From Siphonodentalium dalli (taxonomy: Eukaryota; Mollusca; Scaphopoda; Gadilida; Siphonodentaliidae), in assembly GCA_032622095.1 (NCBI GenBank), contig CP136069.1, forward strand, positions 6,838,036 through 6,902,035: a stretch of 64,000 nucleotides of DNA, written 5' to 3'. The position numbers were made by a program, and so were the translations under genes. Below are positions 1 to 12,247 of this stretch, piece by piece. How positions within the stretch are numbered: position 1 is the stretch's first letter; each line of letters starts with the position of its first letter. The notes below the pieces were generated by a model that did no database searches, was not told the origin of the DNA, and worked only from the letters and a program-made list of their open reading frames with translations.

Positions 1-125
1 AAAATTCACAAACGACATAATTATATTCACTCTGAATCGATCTGAAATTAAAAAAGAGCTATTTTATCTTGCAATGTCCTATTTGGCCAGTAGTAGATAC
101 AGATTGTCTAAGAGCTCTTTCCATC
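1..125 (+). repeat. Dispersed repeat A, truncated copy
   Basis: The first bases of the window repeat the segment at 5195-5330 (CACAAACGACATAATTATAT, then GATTTGGCCAGTAG). Other copies are at 5041-5445, 43300-43790 (reverse) and 56436-56885. It is cut by the window edge. Confidence 0.8.
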
Positions 126-180
126 AATGTATCACATTATTATAATCAATAAATTTGATATAAAATATCCAGCTTATGTT

Positions 181-427
181 TTAACCCTCTCATGACAGGA
201 GCTGCGCTCGTGCCGCATTACCAATCCTGTGCCAGTGCATTCTCTTTTATATGTGAGCCTCCCGTAGAGCCTCACATATAAAAGAGAATGCACTAGCTTA
301 CAAGGTCAAGGTAAATATAGGCAAATGTAATCGCTTACAAATGCGAGGCGCACTATGGTCGACTTGCATATATAAGAGAATTCATTGGCACAGGGTTATC
401 AGGAAGCTCCAGTCATGGAAGGGTTAA
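181..427. mobile_element. piggyBac-like MITE with TTAA ends
   Basis: TTAACCCTCTCATGAC at the left and TCATGGAAGGGTTAA at the right give inverted ends flanked by TTAA, the piggyBac target. The interior holds two hairpin arms of the widespread AATGCATTCTCTTATATATG core and a CACCTTGTAAGCCAG-like spacer. No coding capacity. Confidence 0.7.
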
Positions 428-607
428 TAAGGGAGGTTTGTCCAATCATGGTTAAAAGCACAACCAATTATTTATAGGAGGCCAGTTTCACATTTATTAA
501 TTAATTGGACTTAAGCGCAATTGAATTGTACACAAATGTAATCAAATTGTGTTTAATTTCAATTGCGCTGAAGTGCAATAAATTTAACATTATGTGGGCA
601 GCAATTG

Positions 608-1519
608 CAGAGATGTGATGACAGGATGGTTTGTGTCTCACCCCCCCCCCCCCCAACTTTGGTCAAAATTTTCAACAGTTGGAAATTTCATACCTGCCAA
701 TACATTAGTTGGAAATTTCACACCAACAATAGGTTAAAAATGTTCTTGTAGTTTGATTTTCGAACAATTTATTGGGGGGAATTAATTGTTTTTGGACCAA
801 GTTTTGCATATTTTCCTATTTTTTGCCAATTTTTTTGACTGAAATGGTCATCAGTTGGACATTTTCCAACCTTAGGGGGGGGGGGGGGGGTGACAAGTTG
901 GAAATTTCCAACAGTTGGAAAGCTTGTGTCCTGGTCCCTCCCCAATGGCCAGTCAAAAACTGCTAGTTAATTTAAGAAAACAATATTGTCATACATTTGG
1001 TCAACATTGTCATTGGAATTGTCATCAGTTGGAATTTTCCAACCTAAGTGGGGGTGTCAGGTTTGAAATTTCCAACTCTTGGAAGGCTTGAGGCTAGTCT
1101 AGATGCTAGGATTTTGCGATTTTCTTGTTGAGATTTCAAAATTTTTGCACACTGGGCCGAACCATGGTGGGCCCAGTGTGTCATTGTCCCTCTCCCGTGG
1201 CTGATACAAAACTGCTAATTAGTTTAACAAAACAATAATTTTACTACATTTGGTCAAACTTGTGGACCGAACAACCATGGTCAGCCCGGTGTGTCCTGGT
1301 CTCTTGCCCGTAACCGTGTGCATTTGACTGGAGTTAGACCACTAGATGTTAGGATTTATGCAATTTTTTAGGTTAAAATATCTGAATGTTCTCATACTGG
1401 AATTATGAATAACTTGTGTTGGATCTGATTCTGATTCAAGGGGGAGGGTGCAGTTGGAATTTCCCAAGGTGGACACCCCCCCCCACCCACCCCACAGAGA
1501 CCCTCTAGCCACGTCCCTG
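608..1519. mobile_element. hAT-like non-autonomous transposon, family 1, copy A
   Basis: Ends CAGAGATGTG and (inverted) CAGGGACGTG are flanked by a perfect 8-bp duplication AGCAATTG (600-607 and 1520-1527). The length is 912 bp by my count. The interior has poly-C and poly-G tracts and many TTGGAAATTTCCAAC-like palindromic motifs, and no transposase frame. The 8-bp TSD and CAGNG-type ends are hAT characteristics. A second copy in opposite orientation lies at 27798-28709. Confidence 0.85.
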
Positions 1520-1527
1520 AGCAATTG

Positions 1528-2345
1528 TGCTCAAGCGCAATTAAAACTGTATTGAATTTAAGCACAATTATTGATCACCATAAACAAAACCCCCTTAATT
1601 CTTATAGAATAATCTGCAGGATGACTATCGAGTGAGATTCTTTTAGAAAACATAAAACGACCAACCCAACATAATTATGAAACTCATTTGACCTTTGAGG
1701 GGTCAAAGCTCATTATGGATATTGTTCAAAAGCACAATTCAATTGCTCTTCAAGTGAGTAGAGATGTAAGCACTTAAGCGCAATTTTAGATTAACAATTT
1801 GTGATGGCATGTTCATGTTATGGTCCGTTTTATTAGGATATGAAGCGGCTGACCCAATTGACAGTTGACCATTCACACAGCGTGGTTCCCTTCAAGTAGA
1901 AGAGTTTGTTCAATCGCATCTGGATTTTTTCTGAAACAAATAACAGTTATGATATTAATTTAATTACATTTGAAATAAAAGGGGGATAACTCTGTGAAAT
2001 CTGTCATCCATATAGATGTTGCACATCAGCAATATATGGGTAAAAATATCTTAAAGGTTCAATTCTGTACAATCGAAACTAGGAGGAGTTGATTATACAA
2101 TGATGGTACCCATAACGTGTACAGATGGACTGAGGTAATTTCTATAGTCCCCTGAAAATAAATTTTTTACTTGCCAGCTGCTGTTTGCATACACTTACCG
2201 ACTAATCTAATTTAAGGGAGTCTCGCATATATAAGAGAATGCATTTGCGAAACAATATTTACCTTCACCTTGTAAGCCAGTACATTCTCTTATATATGTG
2301 AGGCATACTGAATACACTGGCATAGGATCTTCAATGCCTAACCAG
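1528..2345. other. Intergenic, no gene seen; MITE remnants
   Basis: No exon-like or coding signal. The short motif AAGCGCAATT recurs here and at 505-580. From about 2216 to 2345 there is a degraded palindromic MITE with CGCATATATAAGAGAATGCA and its inverse. From 2346 to 2450 half of a CAGTAATGCCC-type palindrome remains. Confidence 0.5.
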
Positions 2346-2482
2346 CACAGAGCTTTCCGATGAATGGCAATGTTTCCGACTAAATCCAGAAAAGTTACCC
2401 ATAATTCTGCTGTGGTTAAGGAGTTGATTATTTAGGGATTTACTTTATGTAGTGACAAGTTAACTAGGGTTATATCTACCAA

Positions 2483-2518
2483 CCCCCCAACCCCCCCCCC
2501 CCCCCCCCCCCCCCCCCC
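2483..2518. repeat. Poly-C tract
   Basis: An uninterrupted run of about 30 cytosines after CAACC. Similar runs of 12 or more lie near 640, 870 (G), 6243, 10366, 22742 and 34420, several of them inside transposon copies. Their lengths may be unreliable in an assembly. Confidence 0.8.
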
Positions 2519-2609
2519 AGACATCTATGGAAGCAGTCGTATAGTTTCCATTCTTTGTTGTAAATAATATTCAAATGTTGCTGGAAATACCACAAGTAGT
2601 AAGGGTCAG

Positions 2610-3688
2610 TCCTAAACCAATAACCCATATACATTACCCATAGAGAGCCCCACATAACCCATATGCAAGCGCTGTACTGTCTGCTAAACCACTAACCCAT
2701 AGAGAGCCCCACATAACCCATACGCAACCGACATACTGTCTGCTAAACCACTAACCCATATACATTACCCATAGAGAGCCCCACATAACCCATACACAAG
2801 CGCTGTACTGTCTTCTAAACCACTAGCCCATAGAGAGCCCCACATAACCCATATATATGCAAGCGATGTACTGTCTGCTAAACCACTAGCCCATAGAGAG
2901 CCCCACATAACCCATATGTAAGCGATGTACTGTCTGCTAAACCACTAACCCATAGAGAGCCCCACATAACCCATACGCAACCGATGTACTGTCTGCTAAA
3001 CCACTAACCCATATACATTACCCATAGAGAGCCCCACATAACCCATATGGAAGCGCTGTACTGTCTGCTAAACCACTAGCCCATAGAGAGCCTGACATAA
3101 CCCATACACAAGCGCTGTACTGTCTGCTAAACCACTAGCCCATAGAGAGCCCGACATAACCCATACACAAGTGCTGTTCTGTCTGCTAAACCACTAGCCC
3201 ATAGAGAGCCCCACATAACGCATATGCAACCGCTGTACTGTCTGCTAAACCACTAGCCCATAGAGAGCCCCACATAACCCATACGCAACCGACGTACTGT
3301 CTGCTAAACCACTAACACATATACATTACCCATAGAGAGCCCCACATAACCCATATGCAACCGCTGTACTGTCTGCTAAACCACTAGCCCATATAGAGCC
3401 CCACATAACCCATACGCAACCGACGTACTGTCTGCTAAACCACTAACCCATATACATTACCCATAGAGAGCCCCACATAACCCATATGTAAGCGCTGTAC
3501 TGTCTGCTAAACCACTAGCCCATAGAGAGCCCCACATAACCCATACGCAACCGATGTACTGTCTGCTAAACCACTAGCCCATAGAGAGCCCCACATAACC
3601 CATATGCAAGCGCTGTACTGTCTGCTAAACCACTAGCCCATAGAGAGCCCCACATAACCCATATGCAAGCGATGTACTGTCTGCTAAA
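2610..3688 (+). repeat. Satellite array, about 59-bp unit, part 1
   Basis: About 17 head-to-tail units with the core CTGCTAAACCACTAGCCCAT, then AGAGAGCCCCACATAACCCA and TATGCAAGCGCTGTACTGT. Some units carry an extra AACCCATATACATT block, giving two unit lengths. The array resumes at 4818, so it was one array before the insertion of the element at 3689-4809. The core CCCATAGAGAGCCCCACATA also occurs in TTAA-type MITEs (43151, 32400-32620). Confidence 0.93.
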
Positions 3689-4809
3689 TAGTGATGCGGA
3701 CCGGACCGCTTTGGACTGGTTCGGTCCGCGGTCCAGGGGTGGACCGTGGTCCGGTCCGGACCGGGTGTCACTGGACCGGACCGGACCGCTTTTTGCCGCC
3801 GGTCCAGTACTCTTCGGTCCGGTCCCACTATTTTACTTCAGTTATAATAAACTATCGCGAATATTATTGCGTATTTGCCGTCATATCAATTAGCAACGAT
3901 GTATTGATGTATTGATGTATTAAGTGGTTAATATCTATTAAACGTTTGATGCCACGAAAACAATGTATAGATATACTTTGTACATGTCACTTTCCTTATA
4001 ATGAAAGTGCCAGTGTGGGCGCCAGTATCAATGCGACAAACATGCAACTGAATGAGTATGGAACTATTTGTCATAAACAGTGTAACATTGGCATCAACTA
4101 ATCAATTTGGATGGATATCGAAACGAGTATTCTATTGTTTTTCACGGTTATAATTATCGAAGAAACATGCAAACCACATTACATAGTACATACACAATAC
4201 AGTCACATTAATCCAATAGTAGTTGTACTTAGGTATATAACTGTAATTGTCAGGATTATACAATCAACAATCACAATCTCCAAGACTCCAATATTAATGT
4301 AGTAGTCATATTAGAACACATTTGTATAATTGTCATCAGTATAATTATTTCGTTTAAATTTCAATTTAATGAAAATAAGTATGATACGAATCATGCATAC
4401 GATCAGTTGAGTGCCATGTTAGATTGGTCATAACACATTCTGGCCCTAGCTATATATCTGTCCAATATATTTAATTAGTGCATATTCGCATTACTAGAAA
4501 TACTATTATCGTGCATCGTTCCCAGTATATCCCACCAGAGACAGACAATGATGCATACAATCGGCAAACAATGTAAGTTTTAACATATATGGACTCATTG
4601 CAATGCACTGAACCCAGTAAACTTATAGTTTGAATTATATACAGTGTAAAAACTTTGAGAAAACAGAGAATTCATTAATATGTAGCCAATAATAGGTGGA
4701 CCGGACCGTTTTGGACCGGTCCAGGCATGTGTATCGGACCGGAATGGCCTGGACCGCCTTGGCAGTGGACCGGACCACCCAAGGTGGTCCGGTCCGGTCC
4801 GCATCACTA
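3689..4809. mobile_element. hAT-like non-autonomous transposon (family 2) inserted in the satellite
   Basis: Perfect terminal inverted repeats TAGTGATGCGGACCGGACCG are flanked by an 8-bp duplication of satellite sequence, CTGCTAAA (3681-3688 and 4810-4817). The length is 1121 bp. About 130 bp at each end are packed with GGACCGGACC/GGTCCGGTCC repeats; the centre is AT-rich with no transposase frame. The TAGNG start and 8-bp TSD indicate hAT. Because the target is a satellite unit, the empty site is known exactly. Confidence 0.93.
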
Positions 4810-4817
4810 CTGCTAAA

Positions 4818-5039
4818 CCACTAACCCATATACATTACCCGTAGAGAGCCCCACATAACCCATACACAAGCGCTGTACTGTCTGCTAAACCACTAACCCA
4901 TATACATTACCCATAGAGAGCCCCACATAACCCATATGCAAGCGCTGTACTGTCTGCTAAACCACTAGCCCATAGAGAGCCCCACATAACCCATATGTAA
5001 GCGCTGTACTGTCTGCTAAACCACTAGCCCATAGAGAGC
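4818..5039 (+). repeat. Satellite array, about 59-bp unit, part 2
   Basis: Continuation of the 2610-3688 array after the transposon insertion, about 3-4 units, including the variant with the extra AACCCATATACATT block. It ends in CATAGAGAGCC and abuts dispersed repeat A. Confidence 0.9.
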
Positions 5040-5040
5040 C

Positions 5041-5445
5041 AAAATGACAGGCACCAAATGGATGGTGTTGGTCATTTCAAAATGGTGTCTGTCAAATGTT
5101 GAGATGTACTGTAAGAGACAGTATTTAAATTTCCAATCGACTTATTATTCGTCAATGATGAGCAATTTTAGTGAATGTCCAATCGCCACCCAGGAAAATT
5201 CACAAACGACATAATTATATTCACTCTGAATTGATCTGAAATTAAAAAAGAGCTATTTTTTCTTTCAATATCCGATTTGGCCAGTAGCTTGGCTCCTTGG
5301 ACATTCCCAAACAGACACAGATTGTTTAAAAATTTTCATTGGACAAAATGTCCGACAGATACAGAAGTGTACGGGACATAATTAGCTATTTTTCGTCTGA
5401 CAATGACCTTGACCGGCCACTTAATTTGAGCCTTGACTGTTCATG
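5041..5445 (+). repeat. Dispersed repeat A, near-complete copy
   Basis: Begins AAAATGACAGGCACCAAATG and ends in GACCGGCCACTTAATTTGAG. It shares order and sequence with 56436-56885 (same strand) and 43300-43790 (reverse). No coding frame; ends and TSD not defined, class unknown. Confidence 0.75.
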
Positions 5446-5519
5446 GACGTGATGTAGATGCATGGTAGAGAAACAATATTTCTCAAAATAAGTAAAAATA
5501 TATATCTCCTAGAAGTATC

Positions 5520-5905
5520 TTGCCCACTGAACTATAAGGTATATTATTACCCACTGAACTATATGGTATATTCCCAATTTAACTAGGAAGGGTTAACAAC
5601 CCCTGAGTTGAAAACGGTACGAAAATTATATGGTACATCTTATCATGGTTCATGACCTCCTGTAACCTCTGACCACGTGATCTCCAAATGACCATTTACC
5701 TCGAATCCAGATATAGCATTCACTCACTTTTTTCCCCCCATTAGTACATTTCTCATGAGCGGGTTGGGTGCGAAACCCTGGGAGCTAGGGAGCTCAGAGT
5801 TCAGTGGGCAAGATACTTCTAGGAGATATCTATTTTACTTATTTTGAAAAATATTGTATCTCCGTCAAAGTTATCTTGCCCACTGAACTATATGGTATAA
5901 TATAG
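5520..5905. repeat. Dispersed repeat C with inverted ends
   Basis: TATCTTGCCCACTGAACTAT occurs at both ends in inverted and direct forms (5517, 5800, 5877). The interior includes GACCTCCTGTAACCTCTGAC. The reverse complement of the first 200 bp lies at 18182-18385, just downstream of the mucolipin stop codon. Class not determined. Confidence 0.65.
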
Positions 5906-8190
5906 AATTTTCTGGCAGGTGGAGGCCACGAGGAAAGATATGCACCTCATTCAAAGAATATGGATTGACCTGATAACCTACAATATGTACAATATTATCA
6001 CCATAAGCCGATGTATGTAATTACACCATAAGACTAATACATGTTGGCCGGCTACCAGAGGGCCCAAATTAATTAAACAAATAGTGGTGAGTGGTGACTT
6101 GGATTGAAGGCCCTGCAAATAAAGTAGATATATAGTTTCAGAAAGACATGGAGACTGAGATGACCTCCCCTTCGGAGCTAAGAGCTAGCAATGTATGAGT
6201 TGAGTACTTGCTGAACAAGGAATGTGTAACCCTCTCCCCCCTCCCCCCCCCCCCCCCCCCCCCCCGGAAGGGAAGAATTATCTATTTCCTGATGGAATAG
6301 AAAATGAAAAAGGCCTCAAATTATAAAGGAGACCCCTATAAAACAATAGATCCAATCCCAAAGTCAATTCTTGAGGGGGGCAGTGTCCTAGTACGAGATC
6401 TAGCCCGATAAAAAAACGGCTGCCAGCTCAAAAAGGGCCCAGACACCCACTAATCCAAGATATATGCCATTATTTATAAGGATTGAGATAATCTGTACTA
6501 GCGACCGGGAAGAGATTCTCGCCGAAATAGACGTTGATTGCACCAACCCTATAAGATAGCCGGAAGAAGTCGAATGGATAGAATACTAAAATAATCCTAT
6601 ACATATAGGGAACCATACATGTAATTTGGAACAAAAAGAAAATTGTAGGAAGCCTAGAGTCCCTTTGATGACAGAGCACACTACAATGCTGTTTTTTGGA
6701 AAGCACCAGAAGAATCAAATTTGCCAAGATGACCCACGAATTGAGATTCAAATAGGGCCGTGATGTAGTAGCGTTTACTAAAAAGACAATGTTGCGTTGC
6801 CCATATAACCAGGAAGTAAAGGAGTAATCTATTCATGGAATGACCTCATTATAGGCATGTGTCCGTCGATTAAGTTCTTGCCTTCCTGAGTTAACCACAA
6901 CATTGAGTGAATTACAGGCTTACGGAGTCCGTTCTCGCAAAACTTATCAAGTTACTTATAACTTGATTCAGCATTCGATGCTCACAAAAGTAAATGTATT
7001 TGGAGCCTGTCATTGATATGTTTCACGGTTTCAATAAGGCTTTCCATTTCCAACCTGACGATATTCAATATGTTGAAATACCGGCCAGCTCCAAAGTTAA
7101 ACCCAACTGAGAAATCACAGGAAACATGCACCGCAATTGTGGCACCCCGCCCAAAACCAGCAGAAAACAGATGGCAGGTTGGATTAGTAAAATACAGAGA
7201 CCCAGGCGCAGTGCACCTCCAACCATTCTTGCTCTTCTGGCTGACCCCCGACGGGTGGATGGTTCAAGGTACCATTCTACACCCAATGCTAGTGAATATC
7301 GCACACAAGGGGAAGCATCTGGCAAGGATCTTCTTCAGTCTGTATGAAGTGTGCACAACATTATTAATATGTTGCCCGGGGCATATAGACACAACATTAT
7401 CCTGCAGTGGTGATCTCAGAGGTCAGCAATGGACCTTGCCTTGTATATTAAATGAGACCACTATGCGAACCAAGCACTATCAGGAAAAAATAAAACCACT
7501 GTGTACCGACAACAGTGCCAATAAGAAGAATTACGTATTAGAACCAAAGGCCGATATCACAGAAGACTGATGCGCTGTGTCGCCCATTAAGCCCGAGCGG
7601 GATGGCTGATATAGACCTCACTTCAACTGCCGAGACCATGTCACAAAATCATGTAATTAAATCCAATAGTCGTCCCAACATGCTGATCACAGATAACTTC
7701 CTGATGATGAGAATGTGCATTGCATTAAGTAATGTGAATCGTGATGAGAGGAAATCAGTTGCGTTCTGATGATGAGCATATGTCTAGTATATTGTATAAT
7801 GGACTCATATATTTATTATTAACTACGAAACTGAATTTTAGTTAATTAGAATTGAATACAACCTGCAGATAAAAATATGCGGATGCACCCTCATAACATA
7901 TATAACCCACATGGACCATGTCTACAAGATATTTTTTATACCTATATATGGGTATTTGTCAACCATAGGTGGTTTGAAAGTCAAGAATATTAACGGTCGC
8001 GATTCATATAGTGACCCAGTGTATCATTACCGCCCTTGGTGATATGACTGACCCATCATCCAAAGAATATTCCTCGCAGGAGCTGGATGGCACATTGAAA
8101 GAAGCAACAACTTATAAAGCAAGGAGTTGAATAACCCGGAGAATAATAAGGAGTGCATAATCCGAGAACAATAAAACTTTTGAATTCCTC
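5906..8190. other. Intergenic, no recognisable gene
   Basis: Contains a poly-C tract at 6241-6265. Open frames of up to 185 codons occur (7013-7570), but they overlap frames on the other strand, show no recognisable domain and lack clear exon borders, so I do not call them genes. The segment is less repeat-like than its surroundings. Confidence 0.4.
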
Positions 8191-8260
8191 TCAGCTGGTT
8201 CGATCCGATGTCACCAGGTTTGCAGTCCGATGGCATAACCACTCAGCTACGGCGATGCTT
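8191..8260 (-). repeat. tRNA-like sequence, probably SINE head or tRNA pseudogene
   Basis: On the minus strand the sequence has an A-box-like TAGCTGAGTGG, an anticodon-loop-like GACTGCAAACC (GCA, as in tRNA-Cys) and a B-box-like GGATCGAACC. The acceptor stem does not pair well, so a functional tRNA is unlikely. No tail or TSD was delimited. Confidence 0.4.
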
Positions 8261-10359
8261 GTTTGCATCAGAGAACCCCGAACAACTGTCTGAGCTCCCT
8301 CGTGAGCGCATGTATGGGTGACCCCAAAGGAATGTCCAAAGCCTTTTCACCTCGGGATAGAGCTACAGCGCGTCCCGATCCCGATCTCCATCCGTCCGAA
8401 CTGGCGATGGGTTGTTAGGAGGGGCAGGTTCTGAAGCATGCCTCCTACTAGAACGGCATCGGGGAACATAATCTTTTGCATTAGGATTCAAACCCGAAAC
8501 TACTGGCTGCTGTTGATCGAGAAGTCGGTCAGTAACTGAAATTCCAGGCCCACGGCCATGGAGTTGGCCAACAATGAGGAAGCATGCTTGGGAATTTCTG
8601 GCCACATCCCAAACCCAGCAGGGACCGAAGGCATATAGGATTATAATATGGACAGGGCGAGCCCCCAGCCATGCTGACCCCGAGATGTCGACTTGTAGCG
8701 ATGGACGGCGTAGTGCGAGTGTTAGTTAGCACAGAACACAGCCGTACCTGGGCACGCCAACCCGCCAACAGACGACCCGAGGGTACAAATTGGCGTCCCG
8801 TACGATAGTCCAGGGAGCCCACCAATTGTGGCCCGATGGGGTGCCCCTCCCACTTCCTGTTTGGTGTGACTATCGCCCCGAGTCGCAAAGCCAATGAGGG
8901 GAGCACTATCGACAAGTGTCAAAGGTGGGACCCTCGAAATGAGGAGAAGCATCTCTAGGGGAGCTACAGGGAAGGAGATCTTCTGTACCTGGTCTTACAT
9001 CGTGTAGTTCTTGTCCTGAGAAGGTATTTAGTGTGATTGCACTGTCAACACCATTCAAGTCTTTTTGACAATTGCTAACAATCAAAATTACACTTGTTTT
9101 GTGTTATTTTGATAAGCACCTTGGCTGTGTCAACTAACGGCAATAAGCTAATTGATTGTATTGTCGAATAACCCTGGTTTGCACGAAATCAATTTTTTTT
9201 TACACAATATTATTTAGTTGAAACAAATTTTAACAAGTGCAAATTTACACTCAGGATGTATGCATATTACAATCCTATTTCACAAGAGTTAAAGTCATTA
9301 GCTTCACTCCCGGTGGGTATATATTTCATGTCAGACAGAACTATGTCCGATATATATACCATAAGAAAGGTCATAAAAAACTAGAAATAAAACCCCAAGG
9401 TGGCATATTATTGGTGCGATATTCGCCCCGTATTAAATTGTTGCAAATGCGGTCAGAGTAAGAAATGAGGACCCCACCCCCCTTTTTCGTACGCCGTATT
9501 CCATGCCCTGTTATGAGGTACGCCGTATTCCGGCCCCTCTGTTAGGAGGTATTCGGTATTCCAAAAATACCGGTATTCGTACGCCGACCTTCAAAAAAAT
9601 GAAGTTTTCATATATTTTTATGTATTCCATATGGCTGTTAACTGGTATTCCGTATTCCACCCTCTGTGTTAAGTGGTATTCCGTATTCCATGGAGGGTGG
9701 GGGTGGGGGCCTCAGAAATCTTCTCAGATACAACCACATTTTCGGCGCGAATCATCGCGTGGAGGTCATGGAATGATATTCGGAAGAAATCGGAACCGTT
9801 CAAAAAACGACGATCGGCTGGCACGCACGGCTCACAGAACAGCCAAAAACAATAGCCGGCATGTCGATAACCGAAAGTAGATTCAACAAAAAACAAACAA
9901 GATAATGTCTTGATTTTTGCATTCACATCTCATGTTTTCTAATTGAAATATCGACAATTAATTGGCAACTAACAAAGTGTTCACACTGTGTATATATTAT
10001 ATATGGATTGTTTGCAAATTTAGGCGAGAATGGGTATTCACAGCATGTAAAAGACGATTGGCACACCTCCGAAATGATCCAGGTTCGTCACGGTTCTCAT
10101 CAGTCATTGATTAAAAATAAACAAATCGAGGAATTCTGCCCTTCCAATCAAACGTCAACATATTTGGCCGAATTCAAGGTGAAGTTATCTGCACTGGCAT
10201 TATTGACTTCTATAAATGGAAATTATAAGCAATATATGAAATGTATAGAGTGATTATCGAACCACCCACAGACTCGTTATTTCATGGGAATCCAGATTCA
10301 GAATCCGATTACGGGGGCGGGGCTAATTCCTGATTCTAGGTAAGATTTTGAAATCCACG
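8261..10359. other. Intergenic, no recognisable gene
   Basis: 8270-9000 is relatively GC-rich and open on both strands but shows no known domain. 9480-9700 has several imperfect repeats of GGTATTCCGTATTCC. The rest looks non-coding. Confidence 0.4.
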
Positions 10360-11039
10360 TGGTTCCCCCCCCCCCCCCCCCCCATCCCCCCCTGAACTTT
10401 GGTACAATTTTCTTAGCTGTGCAGTCATTCACACGTGAGGCAAATCAGGATTCTTTTGATTAACTGTTCCAAATAATGATACGTTCAAACCATCAAACGC
10501 AACAAACCCGATTTTAAATAAATACATATACAAACTTATGACTAACTCGGGGAAGGGGGTGACCGGTGATCTGTATATATGTTCAACTTGTTTTGGTAGT
10601 CATATTGCTTTGCCATTACTAATTATTTTTTTTTATTTTTTCAGTGTAATAACATAATGGGAGATGGTGAGTCAGCACTTGTCCTCCAATCCCTTTGTCT
10701 GTATAAACAAATGTATGTGTTATATATCATGTGTTATCTAAATTTGACAAATATTTGAAATAAATATGTTTAAACTAAACTTTGGTACATTTCCAGCAGT
10801 TGGAAATTCCATGCATGACACAACATTAGTTGGACATTAATTTGACACCATATATAGGTTGGAATTGTTCTCATTGTTTGATTTGTTCAACCAGTAAAAG
10901 TTGGTAATTTTCCAATCTTCAGGTTGGATATTTCCAAGGGGGTGCAAATGGAATTCTGCGAACCTGTGAGATTGATGTTTGGTTTAAGTGGGGGTGCAGT
11001 TGGCCGGAAATTTGAGGAAACCTCTAGCCACGTCCCTAG
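10360..11039. mobile_element. hAT-like family 1, diverged and interrupted copy
   Basis: The poly-C start and ACTTTGGT at 10366-10404, and the region 10779-11039 ending TAGCCACGTCCCTAG, match the 608-1519 copy in order. About 385 bp separate the two parts and are flanked by the repeated 11-mer AACTTTGGTAC (10394-10404 and 10779-10789), suggesting a secondary insertion. The element's own ends and TSD are degraded. Confidence 0.55.
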
Positions 11040-12247
11040 AACTTGTACGTGTGGGTACTTAATAAAAAATTGACTGACATTTCCACTATATAGTCCTGAG
11101 ATCCTAGAATAAGCTTTACATTTGTGTTTGTGCGATTGGGAGATGCAGTTCACGTGCGATCACAAGACCACAACATTAGCTTCATGAGCAAAGCTTTATT
11201 TTCCAACTAATGTACAGCATGTTGGCCAAAAAATGCCTGTGTTTCTGCACTATACAGAGACTATTGTGCAAAAGGACTGCATTTAACGAAACAAAACATT
11301 ATAAATATGGAATTACTATAAGACTAGATATATAGTACATACGTGTATCTGATAATCAATCGATGTCATACAATCCTACTATTTCTTGAATAAGAAGAAA
11401 CATTATAATAACGAACAAAGCAGAAGACATATCCATGCAGGTTCACGTGAATTCGGTCAATGGTTACATATCCGCCGAATTTGAAATCGACATGCGTCCG
11501 GGCGGTATTTTATGGATGGAATTATGAAATGGACATATGAAAGTGACAATGAAATCGACAATGATTTGCTTCGCCATCAACCAAAGTGCTCCCCCAGCGT
11601 TACTATAAATAGCGTTATTATTTGGCTAATTTCAGTAACATTCTCCCAGTTTACACTCGATAAAACAAATTTGTCTCCGTATTTAAAATTTGTTGATATA
11701 GATCGTTTATATTCTGCAATAATTTGTACACAAGACAGGGGGGGGGTCGGATTTTTTTTCCAGGCACGTATGTTCATTTAAATTTTTCCGGCCACAGGGT
11801 ACCCACCCACCCAATTTCTTCCGTTTCTGGCAATTTTTCCAGGCAATTTTGGACACCCACCCTTTTTTTTTCCGTTTCAAGAAGTTTTTTCCGGGAAGTT
11901 TTGGACACCCACCCCCCTTAAATTTGAGAAAAATTATCAATTGAGCAACCAAATAGCTGATTATCCTGCATTATCATAATTTATTGCGCTATATTTGAAT
12001 AGAACAGTGCATAATGAGATAACTATACTATTTGAATTTATCATATAAGTGTCATTAATCAAGAAATGTGTCAACATAATCACATTTCTAGGGATATATA
12101 GGCAGAGTGCCAAGGTTTTTATTAACATTCATTTTCATAATATATAGTCACATGATCTAATCACATTTGAGTTATTCTACAGAATACATGGTACCGGTAC
12201 AACAAATTTCAGATTATTTGATATTTTGATATTTGCTATGTGATATA
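11040..12247. other. Intergenic, no recognisable gene
   Basis: Contains a short diverged tandem repeat at 11790-11925 (TTTCCGGGAAGTTTTGGACA alternating with ACACCCACCC) and otherwise AT-rich DNA without exon-like signals. Confidence 0.4.

Noticed and set aside
7013-7570. 185-codon plus-strand frame
   Set aside because: Overlaps open frames on the other strand, composition not gene-like, no recognisable domain and no exon borders that I could support.
8191-8260. Functional tRNA-Cys gene
   Set aside because: A-box, anticodon and B-box are recognisable, but the acceptor stem does not pair and the T arm is imperfect; treated as a tRNA-like repeat.
8363-8952. Overlapping minus-strand frames in a GC-richer patch
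   Set aside because: Open on more than one frame, no domain recognised; GC-rich DNA lengthens random frames.
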